From NCBI GenBank assembly GCA_023418535.1, contig JAEZZN010000026.1:1-10239 (forward strand): DNA of 10,239 nt. The letters are read 5' to 3'. Under the pieces are notes generated by a model. The model was not told where the DNA came from. It saw only the letters and a list, made by a program, of their open reading frames with translations, and ran no database searches. This document shows positions 6,940-10,239 of this stretch, piece after piece (the first letter of the stretch is position 1; every line of letters begins with the position of its first letter). The translations under genes and the position numbers were made by a program. The DNA is from Bacillota bacterium (GTDB lineage Bacteria; Bacillota_A; Clostridia; Tissierellales; Peptoniphilaceae).

Positions 6940-7644
6940 TCACCTACTCATAAATGAAATAAACCTTTGAGCAATTTCTTTGGGTCTAGTAATTGCGCCG
7001 CCAACAACTAAGCCTACAACTCCTAAATCTTTGATTAACTTGGCTTCTTCAGGTGTATGAATTTTCCCCTCAGCAATTACATCAATTCCTTCAGAAACTA
7101 ATTTCTTTATTAAATCTATGTCTGGTCCATCTTCTTTTCTACTATACGATGTATAACCAGATAATGTGGTTCCTACAAAATGAATCCCATTTTTATAAGC
7201 ATTAACCCCTTCCTCAAATGTACTGATATCTGCCATAAACAATTGTTCTGGATATCTTCTAAGGACTTCACGAATGAACTCGTTAATCTCCATACCATCA
7301 TATCTCTCTCTAAATGTACAATCAAATGCAATTACTTCAATACCTGTAGATACTAATTCTTCAATCTCTCTCATAGTAGGAGTTATGAAAGGTTCTTCTG
7401 GAGGATAATCTTTTTTTATAATTCCAATAATTGGTAAATCCACTCTCTCTTTTATTTCTTTTATATCCCTTACTCCGTTAGCTCTAATTCCAACAGCACC
7501 TGCTTCTTTTACTGCTAAAGCCATTAAAGACATAATACCACCCGTTTCACTGTATAAAGGTTCCCCAGGTAATGCCTGACAAGAGACAATTAACCCTCCC
7601 TTTATCTTATCGATAAACTTCTCTTTATTCAAAAAACATAACAC
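6940..7644 (-). CDS. nanE: N-acetylmannosamine-6-phosphate 2-epimerase
   Basis: The enzyme converts ManNAc-6-P to GlcNAc-6-P, linking sialic acid to amino-sugar catabolism. The protein is about 234 residues, a TIM barrel, and shows the full series of NanE motifs: [10 protein letters not shown] (21-30), IKKDY (76-80, holding the catalytic lysine), AFDCT (106-110), MADIST (137-142), GTTLSGYT (158-165), AEGK (191-194, with the catalytic glutamate E192) and VVGGAITRP (213-221). It is the first gene of the operon. The start is uncertain: a GTG at 7644 sits only 4 bases from a GGAG ribosome binding site, while an in-frame TTG at 7632 also gives a sensible N-terminus. NanE homologues usually begin close to the DKIKGG segment, so a somewhat later start is plausible. 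Confidence 0.95.
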   Translation of the reverse strand: MLCFLNKEKFIDKIKGGLIVSCQALPGEPLYSETGGIMSLMALAVKEAGAVGIRANGVRDIKEIKERVDLPIIGIIKKDYPPEEPFITPTMREIEELVSTGIEVIAFDCTFRERYDGMEINEFIREVLRRYPEQLFMADISTFEEGVNAYKNGIHFVGTTLSGYTSYSRKEDGPDIDLIKKLVSEGIDVIAEGKIHTPEEAKLIKDLGVVGLVVGGAITRPKEIAQRFISFMSR

Positions 7645-7688
7645 CTCTCTCCATTTTTTAATATTACGGAGTTTTTATCCATAACCAA

Positions 7689-7717
7689 ACTATAGCAAAC
7701 GTTTTCACTCTTGTCAA
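7689..7717 (-). promoter_or_regulatory. nan operon promoter (sigma-A type)
   Basis: On the minus strand TTGACA (7717-7712) and TATAGT (7694-7689) are separated by exactly 17 bases, a near-consensus housekeeping promoter. Transcription would begin near 7682, giving a leader of roughly 40 bases before nanE. Its -35 box overlaps that of the divergent regulator promoter. Confidence 0.85.
7694..7707 (-). promoter_or_regulatory. cre box (CcpA operator) between -35 and -10
   Basis: The minus-strand sequence TGAAAACGTTTGCT has the CG centre and flanking TG-AA arm of the CcpA consensus TGWAANCGNTNWCA, with two mismatches in the last three positions. It fits the looser consensus TGNAANCGNWNNCW completely. 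It fills the promoter spacer, so bound CcpA would block RNA polymerase. This predicts carbon catabolite repression of the nan operon. Confidence 0.75.
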
Positions 7718-7739
7718 ACTATTTTTTTAACTTTATAAT
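7711..7739 (+). promoter_or_regulatory. Promoter of the rpiR-type regulator gene
   Basis: TTGTCA (7711-7716) and TATAAT (7734-7739) are 17 bases apart, close to the sigma-A consensus. The -35 box shares five bases with the -35 box of the opposing nan promoter. The ATG at 7769 follows AGGAGG (7757-7762) at 6 bases. Confidence 0.75.
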
Positions 7740-7768
7740 TTTATTACAAAGAATCTAGGAGGAAGAAT

Positions 7769-8584
7769 ATGTCAGTTATAAGAGAAATTCAAGAACACTA
7801 TCCAGAATTGACAAAGTCAGAAAAAAAAGTTGCAGATTTTATCCTATCGAATTTAAATCGAGTTATTCATTCAACAATTAATGATATTAAACAAATTATT
7901 AATGTTGGAGATGCCACTATTATTAGATTCTGCCAAACACTAGGATATTCGGGTTATTCAGATTTAAAAATAGAAATAGCTAAAGAATTGATGAATGAAA
8001 TCAAAGATGTGAAAAAAACCACTCCTCTATTAGAAGATATCTTTGAAGCGTTGAAACAAACTGATCAAATGATTGATTTGTCTAATATAAAAAATGTAGT
8101 TAATCTAATAAAAGATTCGAAAAGAATTTTTATATTTGGTGTAGGCCATAGTGCTTTAGCAGCAAAAGAGCTTCAAAGTCAATTTATGCGACTAGGTATT
8201 CAATCATATTTTGTCGATGATAATCATCTTCAGCTACATGCAGCATCTGCCATTTCAAGTGCTGATATTGGTATATTTTTTTCTTTGACCGGTAGAACTA
8301 AAGAAATAGTAGAATTAGCAGCACTTACAAAAGATAATGGTGGTAAAGTGATTGGAATTACTAATTATCTACTATCACCGTTGGCTAATTTTTCAGATAT
8401 AGTGATACAAACATCTACTGATGAATTCATGGATGGCGGATCTATTTCAGGAAAAATTTCTCAATTATACATAATTGATTTATTAGTTAATGAGTATCAA
8501 AAATCATTCGATTTAGAACGTATTATAACAGTGAGAGAGAAGGCTTTGAGATCTATTATTAAAAGACAAATACCTGAGGATTAA
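7769..8584 (+). CDS. RpiR-family transcriptional regulator, probable regulator of the nan operon
   Basis: This is a cytoplasmic DNA-binding regulator of 271 residues, typical of the family. The N-terminal HTH_6 domain (about 1-77) shows the family pattern STINDI, then VGDATIIRFCQTLGYSGYSDLK (roughly 35-67). The C-terminal SIS phosphosugar-binding domain (about 108-245) shows IFGVGHSALAAKE (122-134) and the phosphate-binding FSLTGRTKEIVELA (171-184). Divergent position next to nanE and shared promoter DNA make it the likely local regulator. RpiR proteins control sialic acid genes in several bacteria and respond to ManNAc-6-P or GlcN-6-P. Whether it represses or activates, and its ligand here, cannot be read from sequence. 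The start is firm: AGGAGG lies 6 bases before the ATG. No terminator was found after the gene. Confidence 0.92.
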   Translation: MSVIREIQEHYPELTKSEKKVADFILSNLNRVIHSTINDIKQIINVGDATIIRFCQTLGYSGYSDLKIEIAKELMNEIKDVKKTTPLLEDIFEALKQTDQMIDLSNIKNVVNLIKDSKRIFIFGVGHSALAAKELQSQFMRLGIQSYFVDDNHLQLHAASAISSADIGIFFSLTGRTKEIVELAALTKDNGGKVIGITNYLLSPLANFSDIVIQTSTDEFMDGGSISGKISQLYIIDLLVNEYQKSFDLERIITVREKALRSIIKRQIPED

Positions 8585-8721
8585 TTATCTAATGCTACTT
8601 TTCTTATTCTTGGATATGTGAATTTTCAAAAGTAATGTATTTTGAGAATAATATAAAGTACAAATTATAATTTGATGCCGATGGACAGAAATTATTAGAA
8701 TAACAACTTCTCCAGGGGGCT
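8585..8721. other. Intergenic DNA between the regulator gene and the ISL3 remnant
   Basis: This is AT-rich sequence without a coding frame. I found no intrinsic terminator for the regulator gene. Near its end, AACAACTTCT followed by CCAGGGG (8702-8718) resembles the adjacent IS end. Confidence 0.5.
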
Positions 8722-8748
8722 GGGGTCTCAACAACTTCTAGTGGGGAG
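8722..8748 (+). repeat. Left terminal inverted repeat of the ISL3 remnant
   Basis: GGGGTCTCAACAACTTCTAG and the following TGGGGAG match, with a gap and several mismatches, the reverse complement of 9927-9954. The innermost ten bases TAGTGGGGAG are identical in both ends. CTCCC at 8755-8759 can also fold back on GGGAG (8744-8748). Confidence 0.65.
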
Positions 8749-8795
8749 TAAAATCTCCCACCAAATGTTTTAATTTGAATAAACTATTGTTAAAT

Positions 8796-8845
8796 AACCT
8801 CCTAAACTGATAATAATCGAATGTTCGTATTATCAGTAGGAGGTT
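8796..8845 (+). promoter_or_regulatory. Long hairpin sequestering the transposase ribosome binding site
   Basis: AACCTCCT (8796-8803) pairs with AGGAGGTT (8838-8845), ACTGATAATA (8806-8815) pairs with TATTATCAGT (8828-8837), and CGA pairs with TCG at the tip, giving about 21 base pairs with two small bulges. The right arm contains the whole AGGAGG ribosome binding site. The TTG start follows at 8852. Such fold-back structures in IS elements (known in IS10 and IS50) prevent transposase synthesis from transcripts entering from outside. Confidence 0.75.
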
Positions 8846-8851
8846 AATATT

Positions 8852-9826
8852 TTGGAAAAAATTGATGATACTAAATTTATCTTTACAAGATATTGTTGAA
8901 GTCGTTGCGATGGATGAAACAAATCTTTCTTGTTCATTGGATAGTAAGATTTCAAAATTGCCCTTATTGCCGCTCTTCTAATCTTCACACCAAGGGGTAC
9001 TATAAAAAGTAGTATCGTTTGCCTTTTAATCATAGTAACAACAAAGTCGTTCTACTTAAGATTAGACGTTTTAAATGTCAAGAATGTCACGATTCTTTCT
9101 CGAATATTATAGGGCTTACGCCTCGAAATTTCGCTATTCCGTATTCAATAAACGACAGGATTATGGAAAATCTGAAGAAGCAAAACGAAACGTTTAAGTC
9201 GACTGCCGAACATTTTTCTGTCTCAGAAACAACTGTAAAACGCTACTTTAATTAATATTATCTTTTGTAAAAATTCAATTTACCTTCAGTTTTAAGTTTT
9301 GACGAAGTCTATATCCCCAACTTAAATATTAGGCTCTAATTATTTGACTGTTATGTATAATTTTGAGAAAAAACGATTAATTGATGTCCTCCCTTCTAGA
9401 AAGAAAGCGGATCTTCATCGTTATTTTTCTCATTTAAATGAGAAAAAGAAAAAGTTCAATATGTCTATATCGATATGTATCGAGCTTACTATGATATTGC
9501 ACGAATAGTTTTAAAAGTTATCATCTGCATTGACTCATTCCATGTCATCAAAACTTAAATAATAGATTATACAAAAAATCAGAGTAATGATAATAATATC
9601 AATAATTTTCTTAAATCAGGCATTCCTGAATTCGTGAAATTTGGTAAATTAGTAACAAGCTGAAAAATAGAAATTTGTAACTCATTTACTACAATTGACA
9701 TCATACGAATATCAAATGATTTTACAGATGCATCCAATGGAACGAAAAAGAATGCATCCTTTCGAACGATGTCGAAACAGAACGTTATATGTTATTAATA
9801 AAGATAACCGGATATTAAGAGACTGA
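8852..9826 (+). pseudogene. ISL3-family transposase, frameshifted, with stops and an internal deletion
   Basis: Homologous segments occur in changing frames. TTG at 8852 reads LEKIDD, then a shift gives LSLQDIVEVVAMDETN (about 8877-8925), then a shift gives HWIVRFQNCPYCRSSN with the first zinc CxxC (8935-8982). An in-frame TAG (9010) follows, then the longest open stretch (9019-9252) with the second CxxC in FKCQEC and a helix-turn-helix ending SETTVKRYFN. After a TAA (9253) comes LPSVLSFDEVYIPNLN (9280-9327; first catalytic Asp at 9301), then another shift (9344-9505, with VLPSRKKADLHRYF) and a further shift (9463-9555, with YIDMYRAYYD and CIDSFHVIK). The C-terminal end appears near 9700-9826 (YVINKDNRIL). 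The core between CIDSFHVIK and the C-terminal segment is about 100 residues too short. Confidence 0.82.
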
Positions 9827-9926
9827 TTTAACAATAAAATGTAAACCGATTACGAACATTCTAAAAAGAAATACAAGTCGAAATTCGTATTATGTTAACA
9901 AATTTCAACCTGTATTTTTAGGTTTT

Positions 9927-9954
9927 CTCCCCACTAAATAGTTTGTGGGGACAC
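9927..9954 (-). repeat. Right terminal inverted repeat of the ISL3 remnant
   Basis: The reverse complement begins GTGTCCCCACAAACTATTTA and ends GTGGGGAG, matching the left end over its inner half. Internally TCCCCAC (9928-9934) and GTGGGGA (9945-9951) form a perfect 7-bp stem with a 10-base loop. Confidence 0.6.
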
Positions 9955-9997
9955 ACAAAAAGTTGTATAGCCAGTTTTTTTAGTTTTAATGCTTCTA

Positions 9998-10239
9998 TTA
10001 ATTGCCTTGTTTAGGTACAACTTCTAAATAATCAAATAGAGTCCATACAAATTGGTTTCCTGTTAATCGATTTATTCTACCTCTTCCACAGCTCACTTCA
10101 TCATATTGCGTTACCTCATCACTGAAAATGCCTGGACCATAGATTGCAATTGGAACTGGCTCTCCTGAATGCTCCCCTTTCTCACATGGTGTGGAGTGAT
10201 CCGCACAAAGTGCTAATAAGGTGTTTTCAGGTAGATTAT
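9998..10239 (-). CDS. C-terminal part of an apgM-like phosphoglycerate mutase (alkaline phosphatase superfamily)
   Basis: Only the last 80 residues are in the window; the gene continues past the right edge. The fragment reads ...NLPENTLLALCADHSTPCEK and then HSGEPVPIAIYGPG. ADHSTPC with a downstream histidine in H-S-x-(E/D)-PVP is the metal-binding C-terminal signature of the archaeal-type 2,3-bisphosphoglycerate-independent phosphoglycerate mutase family (ApgM), within the alkaline phosphatase superfamily. The later CGRGRINRLTGNQF segment also matches the family C-terminus. True members interconvert 3- and 2-phosphoglycerate in glycolysis, but paralogues in Firmicutes may act on other phosphorylated metabolites. 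The gene ends at its natural stop, about 45 bp before the ISL3 remnant, so the insertion did not truncate it. A link to the nan operon is not evident. Confidence 0.75.
   Translation of the reverse strand, partial: NLPENTLLALCADHSTPCEKGEHSGEPVPIAIYGPGIFSDEVTQYDEVSCGRGRINRLTGNQFVWTLFDYLEVVPKQGN

Larger units (their letters stand above)
7686..7722. repeat. Direct repeat CAAACTAT x2, candidate RpiR operator
   Basis: CAAACTAT occurs at 7686-7693 and again at 7715-7722 on the plus strand, 29 bp apart (near three helical turns). One copy covers the -10 of the nan promoter; the other overlaps the -35 elements of both divergent promoters. The position fits an operator for the adjacent RpiR regulator, but this assignment is inference. 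Confidence 0.4.
8722..9954 (+). mobile_element. Degenerate ISL3-family insertion sequence
   Basis: The element is bounded by imperfect terminal inverted repeats (left about 8722-8748, right about 9927-9954), both ending inwards in TAGTGGGGAG. Between them lies a broken transposase with the ISL3 hallmarks: an N-terminal zinc ribbon with two CxxC pairs, a helix-turn-helix, and a DDE core starting SFDEVYIPNLN. The total length, about 1.23 kb, is shorter than a typical intact member (about 1.4-1.5 kb), consistent with an internal deletion. No convincing 8-bp target duplication is visible, so the edges are approximate or have decayed. The element is certainly inactive by itself. Confidence 0.8.

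Noticed and set aside
7645..7768. Riboswitch or attenuator in the nan leader
   Set aside because: The leader is only about 40 bases, too short for a riboswitch, and no terminator/antiterminator pair is visible.
8833..9033. 66-codon open frame on the minus strand
   Set aside because: It lies antisense to the transposase remnant and overlaps the hairpin; nothing supports expression.
9019..9255. 78-codon open frame as an independent small zinc-ribbon/HTH gene
   Set aside because: It is the zinc-ribbon and HTH part of the ISL3 transposase: the first CxxC lies upstream in the same frame beyond a TAG, and the DDE core follows after further stops. It is treated as part of the pseudogene.

Overview
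The window is AT-rich (about 30% G+C by eye). It carries a classical CcpA-type cre box, sigma-A-like promoters, strong AGGAGG ribosome binding sites, an ISL3-family transposon remnant and an end resembling Bacillales IS1182-type elements. This points to a low-GC Firmicute, plausibly a Bacillaceae or related genus. The species cannot be named from the sequence alone.

Layout. Positions 1-232 look like the decayed end of an insertion sequence, followed by about 160 bp without an identifiable feature. From 7644 down to 397, on the minus strand, lies a tightly packed eight-gene operon for sialic acid use. In transcription order it encodes nanE (ManNAc-6-P epimerase), nanK (ROK-family ManNAc kinase), nanA (N-acetylneuraminate lyase), a CUT1-type ABC sugar-binding protein with two permeases (no ATPase), a Gfo/Idh/MocA oxidoreductase and a YhcH/NanQ-type sialic acid anomerase. 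An RpiR-family regulator (7769-8584) is divergently transcribed. The two promoters share their -35 bases, a cre box fills the spacer of the nan promoter, and an 8-bp direct repeat flanks the cre box. From about 8722 to 9954 is a degenerate ISL3-family element whose transposase has several frameshifts, stops and an apparent internal deletion. The right edge (10239-9998, minus strand) holds the C-terminus of an apgM-like (2,3-bisphosphoglycerate-independent phosphoglycerate mutase) alkaline-phosphatase-superfamily protein.

How the genes work together (inference from families). The binding protein and permeases import a sialic acid, probably energised by a shared MsmX/MsmK-type ATPase encoded elsewhere. 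The oxidoreductase plus the NanQ-like anomerase suggest that 2,7-anhydro-Neu5Ac, the product of intramolecular trans-sialidases, may be a substrate: the oxidoreductase would convert it to Neu5Ac and the anomerase would help supply the right anomer. NanA then splits Neu5Ac to ManNAc and pyruvate, NanK phosphorylates ManNAc, and NanE epimerises ManNAc-6-P to GlcNAc-6-P. nagA, nagB and a sialidase are not in the window. The RpiR protein probably senses a pathway phosphosugar through its SIS domain, and CcpA adds glucose repression.

Most notable points: a gene set that fits the 2,7-anhydro-sialic acid route, the compact shared-promoter switch, a sugar-binding protein with no lipobox cysteine, a ROK kinase lacking the usual zinc motif, and a transposase ribosome binding site buried in a long hairpin.
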